DNA of 64,000 nt from Bacillus swezeyi. GTDB lineage: Bacteria > Bacillota > Bacilli > Bacillales > Bacillaceae. The position numbers and the translations under genes are program-made. How positions within the stretch are numbered: the first letter of the stretch is position 1; every line of letters begins with the position of its first letter. The notes under the pieces were generated by a model. That model made no database searches and was not told where the DNA came from. It was given only the letters and a program-made list of their open reading frames with translations. The stretch is from positions 62,001 through 126,000 of the forward strand of contig NZ_MRBK01000019.1 in NCBI RefSeq assembly GCF_001969815.1. Direction: 5' to 3'. This document shows positions 1 to 8,091 of the stretch, in pieces.

Positions 1-552
1 GCAAGCATACAACATGGCGAAACGATTGTCATATTGGGAATGGGGCCGATCGGATTAACGATTTTGGCTCAGGTTAAAAAGCGGTTTCAAGCTGATGTGA
101 TCGCCGTTGATCCCGTACGGGAAAGGCTGGAGCTTGCGAGAATGTTCGGCGCAGATTCCGTCATCCATCCTGTTGAGGAACATGCAGAAAAAACCATCTC
201 CAAACTGACAAACGGGGAAGGTGCCGGAATTGTTTTCGAAGCGGCGGGCATCCCCGCGACGATTGAACAATCGGTCCGTATCGCAGCACCAGGGGGGCGG
301 ATTGTCATCGTCGGCTTGACAGGGGAGGATGTGACGATCCCCGGGCTTCTTTTGACAAAAAAAGATATTGAGATTCATGGAACAAAGCACAGCGTTAATC
401 AGTTTCCCCGCGTCATTGAATTTTTAAATGAAAATCCACAGCTGGCACAATCTTTCGTCACTGAAATTATGCCGTTTATGGAAATAGAAGAGGCGCTGAA
501 AAAGGCGAAAAACTGTCCAGAACAGGTAACTAAAATCATATTATCCTATTAA
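1..552 (+). CDS. yjmD: Zinc-type alcohol/polyol dehydrogenase, C-terminal part (YjmD-like)
   Basis: The reading frame is already open at base 1 and ends with TAA at 550-552, so 183 residues of a cut gene are visible. What is seen is the Rossmann half of a medium-chain dehydrogenase: a GMGPIGL nucleotide-binding loop near the start, followed by the usual VIAVD strand end and a PGGRIVIVG strand. The zinc-binding N-terminal half lies outside the window. Family knowledge: YjmD of B. subtilis is an uncharacterised zinc dehydrogenase in the hexuronate operon, directly upstream of uxuA, and the same order is seen here with an 18-bp gap. The substrate is unknown; an oxidised or reduced sugar acid is an inference from context only. 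Confidence 0.9.
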   Translation, partial: ASIQHGETIVILGMGPIGLTILAQVKKRFQADVIAVDPVRERLELARMFGADSVIHPVEEHAEKTISKLTNGEGAGIVFEAAGIPATIEQSVRIAAPGGRIVIVGLTGEDVTIPGLLLTKKDIEIHGTKHSVNQFPRVIEFLNENPQLAQSFVTEIMPFMEIEEALKKAKNCPEQVTKIILSY

Positions 553-570
553 ATTGGACTGGAGGATGCC

Positions 571-1671
571 ATGATGAAAATGGTTTTCAGATGGTACGGA
601 GAAGGAAATGACACCGTCACCCTTGAGCAGATTAAGCAAATACCGGGCGTTGAAGGCATTGTTTGGGCGCTTCATCATCTTCCTGCCGGTGAAGAATGGC
701 CGCTGGAAGATATCATGGAAGTCAAACAGGTTTGCGAGCGAAACGGGTTTCACATTGAGGTGGTTGAAAGCGTTAACATTCACGAGGATATTAAACTGGG
801 GCTGCCGACGAGAGATCTTTATATTGAAAGATACAAACGAACGATTGAAAACTTGGGCAAAGCCGGTGTGAAAGTGATCTGCTATAATTTTATGCCGGTA
901 TTTGACTGGCTTCGCACGGATTTATATAAAGAAGCTGCAGATGGTTCGACCGCTTTGTTTTATGAGCATGCAAAAGTGCATCATATCAATCCTTTTGAGC
1001 TTGTCGATCAAATCGCCAACAACCTTGAGTATACAATGCCCGGCTGGGAACCTGAAAGGCTGGAGCATCTGACAAGGCTTTTTGAAGCGTATCAAAACGT
1101 GACAGAAGAAGACTTGTGGAGCAATCTTCAATATTTTCTGGAGCAGATCATTCCAACCGCCGCACGCTGCGGGATCAAAATGGCGATCCATCCGGATGAT
1201 CCGCCATGGCCGGTTTTCGGACTCCCGCGCATGATCACCTCGGGCGAAAACATCGGGCGCCTGCTTCGTCTCGTAGATCATCCTTCCAACGGCATCACTC
1301 TTTGCAGCGGCTCATTGGGCGCCAATCCTAAAAATGATATCACAGGCATGATCAAAGCGTATGCAGAACGGATTCCGTTCGCCCACATACGAAATATCAA
1401 AGTCTATGAAAATCGGGATTTTATCGAAACGTCACACAGAATGGCAGATGGCTCCGTTGATATTTGCGGAATTGTCAAAGCGTATCATGAAACAGGATTT
1501 TCAGGTTATGTACGCCCAGATCATGGGCGCCACATATGGGATGAAAAATGCAGACCAGGGTACGGCCTGTATGACAGGGCGCTGGGAATCATGTATTTAT
1601 GGGGCATTTGGGATTCACTTGAAAGAGAAAAACGGGGGGCTTCACCATGCTTGAAATCCATGAACATTTAG
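571..1671 (+). CDS. uxuA: D-mannonate dehydratase
   Basis: This 366-residue cytoplasmic enzyme converts D-mannonate to 2-keto-3-deoxy-D-gluconate in hexuronate breakdown. It has the TIM-barrel family's metal-site segments: [11 protein letters not shown] around residue 207, a [10 protein letters not shown] segment with a cysteine near 245, FAHIRNIK near 270 and VRPDHGRH near 315. A GGAGG box lies 6 bases before the ATG. Length is near the 360 residues of the B. subtilis enzyme. The last 25 bases overlap the next gene, which suggests translational coupling. The neighbours (reductase and ExuT-type transporter) fit the glucuronate branch of the pathway. Identification is firm from overall similarity as recalled. 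Confidence 0.96.
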   Translation: MMKMVFRWYGEGNDTVTLEQIKQIPGVEGIVWALHHLPAGEEWPLEDIMEVKQVCERNGFHIEVVESVNIHEDIKLGLPTRDLYIERYKRTIENLGKAGVKVICYNFMPVFDWLRTDLYKEAADGSTALFYEHAKVHHINPFELVDQIANNLEYTMPGWEPERLEHLTRLFEAYQNVTEEDLWSNLQYFLEQIIPTAARCGIKMAIHPDDPPWPVFGLPRMITSGENIGRLLRLVDHPSNGITLCSGSLGANPKNDITGMIKAYAERIPFAHIRNIKVYENRDFIETSHRMADGSVDICGIVKAYHETGFSGYVRPDHGRHIWDEKCRPGYGLYDRALGIMYLWGIWDSLEREKRGASPCLKSMNI

Positions 1672-2495
1672 CTGGAAAAACGGCGGTCATCACAGGCGGC
1701 AGCGGCGTGCTCTGCGGGGCAATGGCGAGGGAACTCGGACGTCAGGGCATGAAAGTGGCCGTCTTAAACCGGAACGTTAAAAATGGAGAACTTGTAGCTG
1801 AAGATATACGAAAGGCCGGAGGATCGGCGATTGCAGTCGAGTGCGATGTACTGGATCGAACAAGTGTTGAACGGGCGAATGACGTGGTCACGCGTCTTCT
1901 TGGCGGCTGCGATCTTTTGATCAACGGAGCCGGCGGCAACCATCCAAATGGCACGACATCGAATGAAACCCTGCATCCTGACCACCTCGCAAATGAAAGC
2001 GAAACCACATTTTTTCATCTTAACAGCGATGATGTCGGATCTGTGCTGAATATAAATTTTCTCGGATCTTTCATACCAACCCAAATATTTACGAAACAGA
2101 TGCTGAACAAAAAGGGGGCTTCAGTGATCAACATCTCTTCAATGAGCGCACAAACCCCAATGACAAAAGTGCCTGCATACAGCGCCGCGAAAGCGGGCAT
2201 CGAAAATTTCACAAAATGGCTCGCCGTTTACATGGCTGAAACGGGGATCCGCGTCAATGCGATTGCACCCGGCTTTTTCTTGACGAATCAAAACCAACGG
2301 CTTCTTCTTGATCAAAACGGAGGATGGACACAAAGAGCGGAGAAAATCATCTCTCACACTCCGATGAAACGGTTTGGAAGACCGGAAGATTTATTGGGAA
2401 CTCTGCTTTGGCTGGCGGATGAGAACATGTCCGAGTTTGTCACAGGCATTACTGTGCCTGTAGATGGAGGATTTATGGCATACTCAGGAGTTTGA
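1647..2495 (+). CDS. uxuB: Fructuronate reductase (D-mannonate oxidoreductase), SDR family
   Basis: A 282-residue short-chain dehydrogenase equivalent to B. subtilis YjmF (UxuB), which interconverts D-fructuronate and D-mannonate with a nicotinamide cofactor. Visible family marks are the TGGSGVLCG cofactor loop near residue 15, an NGAGG segment near 93, the catalytic ISSMSAQ serine region, the YSAAK Tyr/Lys pair near residue 178, and the C-terminal [11 protein letters not shown] strand. The ATG lies inside the end of uxuA with a GGGGGG ribosome binding stretch. It is not the long-chain UxuB of E. coli; Gram-positive bacteria use this SDR instead. The direct substrate is inferred from family and operon. 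Confidence 0.92.
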   Translation: MLEIHEHLAGKTAVITGGSGVLCGAMARELGRQGMKVAVLNRNVKNGELVAEDIRKAGGSAIAVECDVLDRTSVERANDVVTRLLGGCDLLINGAGGNHPNGTTSNETLHPDHLANESETTFFHLNSDDVGSVLNINFLGSFIPTQIFTKQMLNKKGASVINISSMSAQTPMTKVPAYSAAKAGIENFTKWLAVYMAETGIRVNAIAPGFFLTNQNQRLLLDQNGGWTQRAEKIISHTPMKRFGRPEDLLGTLLWLADENMSEFVTGITVPVDGGFMAYSGV

Positions 2496-2516
2496 ATCAT
2501 GTAAGGGGGCATACGG

Positions 2517-3530
2517 ATGAAGCAAATTGTGTGTGAAAAGCCTTACCGATTTAAAATGACGGAAGTAGAAGCACCTGAACCGAAACGGGGAGAAGCGCTC
2601 CTTAAGGTGAAGCGCATCGGGATTTGCGGCACGGACTTTCACGCTTATTGCGGCAGACAGCCATTTTTTTCATATCCAAGGGTGCTCGGACATGAACTGG
2701 CGGGAGAGATTGTCAGTATTGATGATCCCCGCGAACTTTTGAAGACGGGCGATCCGGCTGCAGTCATTCCTTATTTGGAATGCGGAGAGTGTGCCGCCTG
2801 CCGGATCGGCCGGCCCAATTGCTGTGTGAACCTGAAAGTGCTGGGCGTTCATACAGACGGAGGCATGCAGGAGTATATCACAATCCCGGCAGACCACTTG
2901 ATCAAGACAGAGGATTTGACATACAGTGAAGCGGCTGTCGTTGAGTGTTTAAGCATCGGCGCTCATGCTGTCAGCAGGGCGGATATTAAAAAAGGGGAGC
3001 CGGTGCTCGTGATTGGAGCGGGGCCCATCGGACTCAGCGTGATGAAATTCGCGAAATTGAAGGGGGCAATGGTGATTGCAATGGATGTCCGAGAGGAGCG
3101 TCTTGCATTCAGCCGGATGTGGGCGGCTGTCGATGAAACGGTCATCGCTGGGGAAAAAGCAGCTGATGAGATCAAACAAATAACGGAAGGGGACTTTCCT
3201 GGAGCGGTTTTCGACGCGACCGGACATTCCGCTTCCATGAATCAGGCTTATCGGTATACTGCTCACGGAGGGCGGATCATATATGTCGGACTTGTTAAAG
3301 ATCGCCTTACGTTACCGGACCCTGAATGCCACAAGAGAGAACTGGCCATTCTATTCAGCCGCAATGCATTAAAAAGTGATTTTGAGACGGTCATGGAAGC
3401 CATTAAGGAAGGCGATGCCGATGCAAAACAATTGATTACTGAACATATTCCGTTCAGTGCGGTAGTTGATGGGTTTGAATCAGCGCTTGATTCAGAAGAA
3501 AAGCCGTTGAAGGTGTTAATCGGTTTGTAA
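2517..3530 (+). CDS. Zinc-dependent medium-chain dehydrogenase (second copy in operon)
   Basis: A complete 337-residue MDR-family dehydrogenase. The catalytic zinc ligands are visible as GICGTDFH (Cys about 38) and GHELAGE (His/Glu about 60). The structural zinc lobe is CGECAACRIGRPNCC, and the nucleotide fold has GAGPIGLS near residue 165. It resembles the YjmD/sorbitol/threonine dehydrogenase group, so the operon has two related dehydrogenases flanking uxuA-uxuB. A strong GGGGG Shine-Dalgarno stretch precedes the ATG, 21 bases after uxuB. Substrate cannot be read from sequence; a hexonate or polyol is inferred from position. No gene of this kind sits at this point in B. subtilis as far as I recall. 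Confidence 0.88.
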   Translation: MKQIVCEKPYRFKMTEVEAPEPKRGEALLKVKRIGICGTDFHAYCGRQPFFSYPRVLGHELAGEIVSIDDPRELLKTGDPAAVIPYLECGECAACRIGRPNCCVNLKVLGVHTDGGMQEYITIPADHLIKTEDLTYSEAAVVECLSIGAHAVSRADIKKGEPVLVIGAGPIGLSVMKFAKLKGAMVIAMDVREERLAFSRMWAAVDETVIAGEKAADEIKQITEGDFPGAVFDATGHSASMNQAYRYTAHGGRIIYVGLVKDRLTLPDPECHKRELAILFSRNALKSDFETVMEAIKEGDADAKQLITEHIPFSAVVDGFESALDSEEKPLKVLIGL

Positions 3531-3544
3531 GGCTTCACCAAAAA

Positions 3545-3558
3545 AGTAAACGCTTACA
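3545..3558 (+). promoter_or_regulatory. cre-like box before exuT
   Basis: AGTAAACGCTTACA matches the CcpA cre pattern (TGNAANCGNWNNCA) at all but the first base. It lies in the 52-bp gap between the dehydrogenase and exuT, so it would act on a local promoter or as a roadblock. A LacI-family pathway repressor such as ExuR is an alternative reader. Confidence 0.6.
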
Positions 3559-3582
3559 AAAATATAGAAAGAGGGGTTGCCC

Positions 3583-4857
3583 ATGTTTTCAAACGGCCGG
3601 GGATTTGTGATCGTGATGCTCTTTTTGGCAGGGGTGATTAATTATTTGGATCGTTCGGCTCTTTCTGTTGCTGCTCCGTTCATTCAGGAAGATCTGAACA
3701 TCCGGCCCGCTCAAATGGGGATGCTGTTCAGCAGCTTTTTCATCGGGTATGCGATATTTAATTTCATTGGCGGCTGGGCATCAGACAAATACGGCGCAAA
3801 AAATACGCTGTCGGCGGCAATGGTCGTCTGGTCGGTGTTCAGCGGAGCGATCGCACTTACGTACAATTTTGTTTCACTGTTTATCATCCGTGTCATCTTT
3901 GGTATGGGAGAGGGGCCTCTTTCAGCATCAACAAGCAAGGCGGTCAACAACTGGTTCCCGAAAAAAGAAAGGGCAAGGGCGCTGGGAATGACGATGTGCG
4001 GCACTCCGCTCGGCGGGGCGATTTCGGGTCCGATCGTCGGACTGATCGCCATCCATTGGGGCTGGAAGGCTTCTTTTGTTCTCATTATGCTGATCGGGCT
4101 GATTTGGGTTTGGTTTTGGATCAAGTATTCGAAAGAAAGACCCGACCAATCCCACGGTGCCGCTCATGAGAAAGAAGAGCATTCGAAAAAAACCGCTGAT
4201 ATACCGCTGTCTTTTTATTTAAAACAGCCGACGGTCCTTTTTACCGCTTTCGCTTTTTTCTCATACAATTATATTCTGTTTTTTTTCTTAACGTGGTTTC
4301 CAAGCTATTTAACGACGGCCCGCGGATTGAGTATACACGATATGAGCATTGCCACGATCATTCCGTGGGTTGTTGGATTTATCGGTCTTGCACTGGGGGG
4401 ATTTATTTCTGATTACATCTTCAGGATTACAGGCAAGGAGATGTTTTCAAGAAAAGCGGTCCTTGTCGTTTGTCTTTTGGCTGCGGCTGTATGTATAGGA
4501 TTTGCCGGAATGGTCGCCACCGCTTTCGGAGCGGTCGCATTAGTCGCTTTATCGGTTTTCTTTTTGTATTTGACAGGCATCACCTACTGGGCGATTATTC
4601 AGGATATCGTTCACCCAGACCGGGTCGGAGGCGTCAGCGGATTCATGCATTTTCTGGCAAATACGTCAGGGATTATCGGTCCGACTGCCACGGGATTCAT
4701 CGTAGAATACAGCGGCTCCTTTACAAGCGCATTTTTGCTTGCAGGAGGGCTGGCGGTGGCAGGCTCCCTTTGTGTTGCATGTTTTGTAAAACCGATTCAG
4801 TCCGATAAGCTGCCGCAATCCGTCACAGGTGATGAACAGGGCCGCTTTTTATCATGA
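3583..4857 (+). CDS. exuT: Hexuronate transporter, MFS (ExuT-like)
   Basis: A 424-residue major facilitator with about 12 hydrophobic segments. It carries the anion:cation symporter signature YLDRSALSVAAP in the first helix and the loop 2-3 motif GWASDKYGAK. ExuT proteins take up glucuronate and galacturonate with protons. ATG 3583 is chosen because GAGGGG lies 6 bases upstream; an in-frame TTG at 3577 would be too close to that site. It follows the mannonate pathway genes, as in the B. subtilis uxaC-uxaA operon, and has its own upstream cre-like box. No exuR, uxaB or uxaA follows here. Confidence 0.9.
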   Translation: MFSNGRGFVIVMLFLAGVINYLDRSALSVAAPFIQEDLNIRPAQMGMLFSSFFIGYAIFNFIGGWASDKYGAKNTLSAAMVVWSVFSGAIALTYNFVSLFIIRVIFGMGEGPLSASTSKAVNNWFPKKERARALGMTMCGTPLGGAISGPIVGLIAIHWGWKASFVLIMLIGLIWVWFWIKYSKERPDQSHGAAHEKEEHSKKTADIPLSFYLKQPTVLFTAFAFFSYNYILFFFLTWFPSYLTTARGLSIHDMSIATIIPWVVGFIGLALGGFISDYIFRITGKEMFSRKAVLVVCLLAAAVCIGFAGMVATAFGAVALVALSVFFLYLTGITYWAIIQDIVHPDRVGGVSGFMHFLANTSGIIGPTATGFIVEYSGSFTSAFLLAGGLAVAGSLCVACFVKPIQSDKLPQSVTGDEQGRFLS

Positions 4858-4898
4858 CGACACGCTGGGGGGACGGCAAGTATATCAATATAAAAACG

Positions 4899-4916
4899 CT
4901 TCTCATCTTGAGAAGG
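4899..4916. repeat. 18-bp hairpin repeat, copy 1
   Basis: CTTCTCATCTTGAGAAGG occurs here and again at 5175-5192. Each copy is a small hairpin (CTTCTC / GAGAAG) and the pair brackets the structured element and terminator between exuT and the spoIIS locus. Confidence 0.8.
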
Positions 4917-4917
4917 C

Positions 4918-5115
4918 TTCAGCGTGTCGACAAACCATCGCATTCGTTGTCAGGCCTGCTGAGTCGGTGCTCACGTAAGGAACGGCGGCAAATCGCTCAG
5001 GCGTCCTGCCTGAACATCGCCCTCATCACATCTAAAAGTAAGGAGTTGTGCGGACGTCCTGTGAAAGTCCGATGCTCGTCTTTCCCAGTCTGCAAGGGTT
5101 TCGGGACACGCTGAA
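4918..5115. repeat. About 200-bp structured element with 11-bp terminal inverted repeats
   Basis: TTCAGCGTGTC at 4918-4928 and its exact complement GACACGCTGAA at 5105-5115 close a 198-bp stretch. It is rich in short complementary segments and has no credible coding frame. An 86-codon open frame across it reads like random sequence and lacks a ribosome binding site. Size, closed-ended form and intergenic place recall the roughly 190-bp repeated element described in B. subtilis and also reported from B. licheniformis, whose transcript is predicted to fold strongly. That identity is an inference, because only one copy is in this window. Confidence 0.55.
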
Positions 5116-5123
5116 AAGGATGG

Positions 5124-5159
5124 CAAAAACCTAAAACTTTAAACCGTTTTAGGTTTTTG
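5124..5159. terminator. Bidirectional terminator between exuT and spoIIS locus
   Basis: A perfect 14-bp stem (CAAAAACCTAAAAC and its complement) with an 8-base loop carries an A-run on one side and a T-run on the other. It can stop exuT transcripts from the left and spoIIS transcripts from the right. Confidence 0.75.
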
Positions 5160-5174
5160 TCAACAATTTGAGCC

Positions 5175-5192
5175 CTTCTCATCTTGAGAAGG
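5175..5192. repeat. 18-bp hairpin repeat, copy 2
   Basis: Second exact copy of the CTTCTC-ATCTT-GAGAAGG hairpin, 276 bp from the first. It lies just beyond the 3' end of the small ORF at 5214-5345. Confidence 0.8.
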
Positions 5193-5213
5193 ATTGGCGA
5201 CCGGGCCGGCAGC

Positions 5214-5345
5214 TCACTGCTTCTTTTTCCTCTTGTTTAACACCTTAATCATTTTCTCGCTTCTTTTTCTGAGGAGGGCCGTATAGTTCGACAGGCCGAA
5301 TTTTGCGAAATCAACATATTTCACATGTTTTTTGAGCTTTTTCAC
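5214..5345 (-). CDS. spoIISC: 43-residue basic peptide, candidate SpoIISC-type component
   Basis: Read on the minus strand, GTG at 5345 opens a 43-codon frame ending in TGA at 5214, with an AAGGTGAT ribosome binding site close upstream. The product is very basic and helical-looking, starts MKKLKKHVKYVDFAKFG and ends NKRKKKQ. It follows spoIISB by 90 bp on the same strand. In B. subtilis a small third gene, spoIISC, follows spoIISB and is reported to act as an additional antitoxin. Position and size fit that gene here, but I could not compare sequences, so the symbol is provisional. Confidence 0.6.
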   Translation of the reverse strand: MKKLKKHVKYVDFAKFGLSNYTALLRKRSEKMIKVLNKRKKKQ

Positions 5346-5404
5346 AGTATCACCTTATCAGCATTGATTGGTTTATTGTATGTATCAGCTGGGAAAACGG
5401 AATA

Positions 5405-5430
5405 AGGACGGGAGAGTTTTTTCCCGTCCT
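5405..5430. other. GC-rich hairpin between spoIISB and the small downstream ORF
   Basis: GGACGGGA and TCCCGTCC pair over 8 bp within the 90-bp gap. There is no clear U-run after it on the minus strand, so it may attenuate or protect the mRNA rather than fully terminate it. Confidence 0.5.
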
Positions 5431-5435
5431 CAAAG

Positions 5436-5609
5436 TCACGCTTTTTTTCTTTTATACTCGCCAATCAGCCGTTCGTTTTGTTTGAAAATCCGTTCGGTAT
5501 GGGGGCTGACTTCATATTTTGCAATGCTTGTGTTAGATTGCTTTTTAAACACTTTAAATGAGAGGCGCTTCTTTGAGCTTTCTTGGTCTTGCAGAAAAGC
5601 AGGTTCCAT
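5436..5609 (-). CDS. spoIISB: SpoIISB antitoxin
   Basis: A 57-residue frame whose ATG follows the spoIISA stop codon directly. The C-terminal half carries the family's recognisable segments YEVSPHTERIFKQNERLI and EYKRKKA; the N-terminal half (MEPAFLQDQ) is more variable. SpoIISB is a small, largely disordered protein that binds the cytosolic domain of SpoIISA and neutralises it. Length agrees with the 56 residues known from B. subtilis. Immediate adjacency to spoIISA implies coupled translation, as usual for toxin-antitoxin pairs. Confidence 0.92.
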   Translation of the reverse strand: MEPAFLQDQESSKKRLSFKVFKKQSNTSIAKYEVSPHTERIFKQNERLIGEYKRKKA

Positions 5610-6356
5610 TTAATCGTCACCTTCCTCTTCGTTTGGTAGCAGGAGATCATAGATGCTGGTTAAAGAAGTAAACAGGAGATAATCGAATTCTGTGACTAGA
5701 TCGTCTGAGGTTAATTTTATGACATAGTCAAAATCATGGATCGAAAATGGGATCAGGACCATTTTTCCATTTTCTTCGTAATATACGTCTTTTCGATCCA
5801 ACTTTTCCTGAACAGCGAAACGGTTTTCCATGTGTTCAAGCAAATGATCTTTGCTCTGCTTTGCATTATATTCACATAATGCAGCAGATATATTCATTTT
5901 TTCGCCAAACCGGCTGATCAGCTCTTCAATACCTTCGGCATAAGCTTCTATATTTCCATAATATATATGGATCGGCTCGTTTTTCAATAGGTATTGAAAC
6001 GTTTTCAGCCTATTTTGATATGTGTGGAGAAGATCATTGTTTTCTTCGAGAAGCATCCTTGTATCTGTTGCGAGTTCATGGCTGCCAAGTTTTTTGAAAT
6101 AGGCGTTTAAGAAAATAAAGGCATCAGTCAGCGTGAAAAAAACGGCGACGATCAGATAGTGAAGCGGGTCTGTGAAAATGGACTGAGGATGCTGCGTCCA
6201 ATATGTGACGGCTCCGATGACATAAAGCAGGTACCACGTTTTCCGAATGGCAATCGTTTTTTCTGTCAGCTTCTTTTCAAAGCGCCAGACGGCAAAAACG
6301 TACAAAGCCAGGGTCAGAACGATGATCCAAACGAAGAATTGATAAAATAGCAGCAT
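5610..6356 (-). CDS. spoIISA: SpoIISA membrane toxin
   Basis: A 248-residue protein, the same length as B. subtilis SpoIISA. Three hydrophobic segments lie at about residues 5-23, 43-58 and 67-87. A cytosolic GAF-like domain follows, with the family segments LLEENNDLLHTYQNRLKTF and KLTSDDLVTEFDYLLFTSL. SpoIISA damages the membrane and kills the cell unless bound by SpoIISB; loss of the antitoxin blocks sporulation at stage II. AGGGAGC lies 7 bases before the ATG. It sits downstream of pit, as in B. subtilis, but the PBSX prophage that borders the locus there is not present. Confidence 0.95.
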   Translation of the reverse strand: MLLFYQFFVWIIVLTLALYVFAVWRFEKKLTEKTIAIRKTWYLLYVIGAVTYWTQHPQSIFTDPLHYLIVAVFFTLTDAFIFLNAYFKKLGSHELATDTRMLLEENNDLLHTYQNRLKTFQYLLKNEPIHIYYGNIEAYAEGIEELISRFGEKMNISAALCEYNAKQSKDHLLEHMENRFAVQEKLDRKDVYYEENGKMVLIPFSIHDFDYVIKLTSDDLVTEFDYLLFTSLTSIYDLLLPNEEEGDD

Positions 6357-6424
6357 AACTTGCTCCCTCTTCCCGAAAATAAGTGCTGTCCTGCTTTATT
6401 TTTATGCCGGAAATGACGGAAACA

Positions 6425-6455
6425 TGAAAACTCCCGTCCAGGAATCGAACGGGAG
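6425..6455 (-). terminator. Terminator after pit
   Basis: On the minus strand CTCCCGT pairs with ACGGGAG and is followed by TTTTC. It lies 8-38 bases past the pit stop codon and separates pit from spoIISA transcription. Confidence 0.75.
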
Positions 6456-6462
6456 CTGCTGA

Positions 6463-7461
6463 TTAAAAAAATAATTCCAATATAAAATAGGCAAATGCGC
6501 CGAGGGTTGCTGAAATGGGCAGGGTAATGACCCATGTGATGATCATTCGTTTTGCTGTACCCCAGTTCACGCCTTTCACCCTGTGGGAAGCGCCAACACC
6601 TAAAATCGATGAAGAAATAACGTGTGTCGTGCTGACTGGCAGGTGAACAACCGTTGCGCCGAAGATGATGGCAGCACCTGTCAAGTCGGCGGAAACACCG
6701 TTGACAGGACGGATTTTCATGATTTTTCCGCCGACCGTTTTAATGATCTTCCAGCCGCCGACAGATGTTCCGATCCCCATGGCCGTGGCGCATGCGAATT
6801 GCACCCAGAACGGGATGTCGGTTGTACTGTGCAAGTTACCCGCGATTAAAGCCATCGTAATGATTCCCATCGCTTTTTGGGCGTCGTTCGTCCCGTGGGT
6901 ATACGACTGAATGGCTGCTGTTGCGATTTGAACCCGGCGGAAACGCTTATTCGTTTTGGCGAGATTGCTGTTTTTAAAAATGACTTTGATGATGCTGTAG
7001 ATGATATAACCTAAAACAAACGCTAAAATCGGCGATAATATAAGTGCTTCGATAATTTTGATAAATCCGCTGTATTTAATCGCTCCGAAACCTTCTGATG
7101 CGATAACGGTTCCCGCGATGGCTCCGATAATCGCATGGGAGGAGCTGCTCGGAATCCCGAAATACCAGGTCAAAAGGTTCCACGTAATTCCCGCAATGAG
7201 GGCGGCTAAAATCACAACAGAACCATTTTCTAATTTAAAAGGGTCGGCGATGTCGCTCGTAATTGTTTTCGCTACGCCAGTGAAGGTCATGGCGCCGGCG
7301 AAGTTCATGGCAGCGGCCATGATGATGGCATGCCTTGGTTTTAAAGCTTTTGTCGATACCGAGGTGGCGATCGCATTTGCTGTATCGTGGAATCCGTTAA
7401 TAAAGTCAAATGCCAAAGCAAAGATGACAATCAATATGGTTAATACAAATAAAAGGTCCAT
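6463..7461 (-). CDS. pit: Low-affinity inorganic phosphate transporter Pit
   Basis: A 332-residue membrane protein of the PiT family, which moves phosphate (as a metal complex or with protons) into the cell. Two family repeats are visible: GFHDTANAIATS near residue 23 and HGTNDAQKAMG near residue 190. About ten hydrophobic segments are spread along the protein. The gene begins 12 bases after ykaA, so the two form an operon. The short Bacillus-type version (333 residues in B. subtilis) fits. The ATG has only a weak upstream ribosome binding sequence (GAGGGATTATA), compatible with coupling to ykaA. Confidence 0.95.
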   Translation of the reverse strand: MDLLFVLTILIVIFALAFDFINGFHDTANAIATSVSTKALKPRHAIIMAAAMNFAGAMTFTGVAKTITSDIADPFKLENGSVVILAALIAGITWNLLTWYFGIPSSSSHAIIGAIAGTVIASEGFGAIKYSGFIKIIEALILSPILAFVLGYIIYSIIKVIFKNSNLAKTNKRFRRVQIATAAIQSYTHGTNDAQKAMGIITMALIAGNLHSTTDIPFWVQFACATAMGIGTSVGGWKIIKTVGGKIMKIRPVNGVSADLTGAAIIFGATVVHLPVSTTHVISSSILGVGASHRVKGVNWGTAKRMIITWVITLPISATLGAFAYFILELFF

Positions 7462-7473
7462 TATAATCCCTCG

Positions 7474-8091
7474 TTACGCATTTTTCATTATGATGGTTTC
7501 TAAATTGTTGGCTACACTTTGGCAGGAGTCCGCGATTTCTTCAAGCGTTTCATAAATTTCCCGGTATTGGATCACTTTGATTGGGTCAGTTTGCGTGCCG
7601 AAAAGATTTTTCAGTGATTTGCGGTGCAGATTATCGCAATTGTGTTCGTATTCCTTAATTTTGATCGCATGCGGCTGAATTTCTGTCAGACGGTTTTCAG
7701 CCAGGAGTTCAATCGTAATCAAAATTTCTTTTGCGCATTCTCTGACATAGCCGCTGAATTTATCAATGTGCTCATCTGAAGAGGTAATCGAGAAGATTTC
7801 CATCATGGCAGAGAAATGTTCGATGCCGTCGAGAACATCGTCAAGACTGTTTGTCAGCTGAAGGATATCTTCGCGTTCGATCGGTGTGATAAAAGCTTTG
7901 TTCAGCTCCTTAATCATCGTATGTACATAAGTATCTCCTTTTGTCTCATACTCTTTTAAGGTATCTGCGAATTCCTTAAGGGTTGTTTGATTCGTCACTT
8001 TATAGTTAACAAAATACTCAGCTGTTTCATCTAAATTTTTTGCGATTTCCGTCAAGAGCACGGAAAACTTGTCTTTTTTTCTTTTTAACAT
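7474..8091 (-). CDS. ykaA: Pit accessory protein, DUF47/PhoU-like
   Basis: A 205-residue soluble, all-helical protein of the DUF47 (PhoU-divergent) family, members of which are encoded next to Pit transporters and probably modulate them. The frame could extend upstream, but ATG 8091 (MLKRKKDKFSVLL) is preferred because GGAGGG stands 7 bases before it and the length then equals that of B. subtilis YkaA. Heptad-like stretches such as LDETAEYFVNYKV and ILITIELLAENRLTEI agree with a helical bundle. First gene of the ykaA-pit operon. Confidence 0.93.
   Translation of the reverse strand: MLKRKKDKFSVLLTEIAKNLDETAEYFVNYKVTNQTTLKEFADTLKEYETKGDTYVHTMIKELNKAFITPIEREDILQLTNSLDDVLDGIEHFSAMMEIFSITSSDEHIDKFSGYVRECAKEILITIELLAENRLTEIQPHAIKIKEYEHNCDNLHRKSLKNLFGTQTDPIKVIQYREIYETLEEIADSCQSVANNLETIIMKNA

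Noticed and set aside
4854-5114. 86-codon plus-strand frame after exuT
   Set aside because: It overlaps the exuT stop, lacks a ribosome binding site and coincides with the structured inverted-repeat element.
5368-5613. 81-codon plus-strand frame across spoIISB
   Set aside because: It is antisense to the well-recognised SpoIISB gene and has no start signal.
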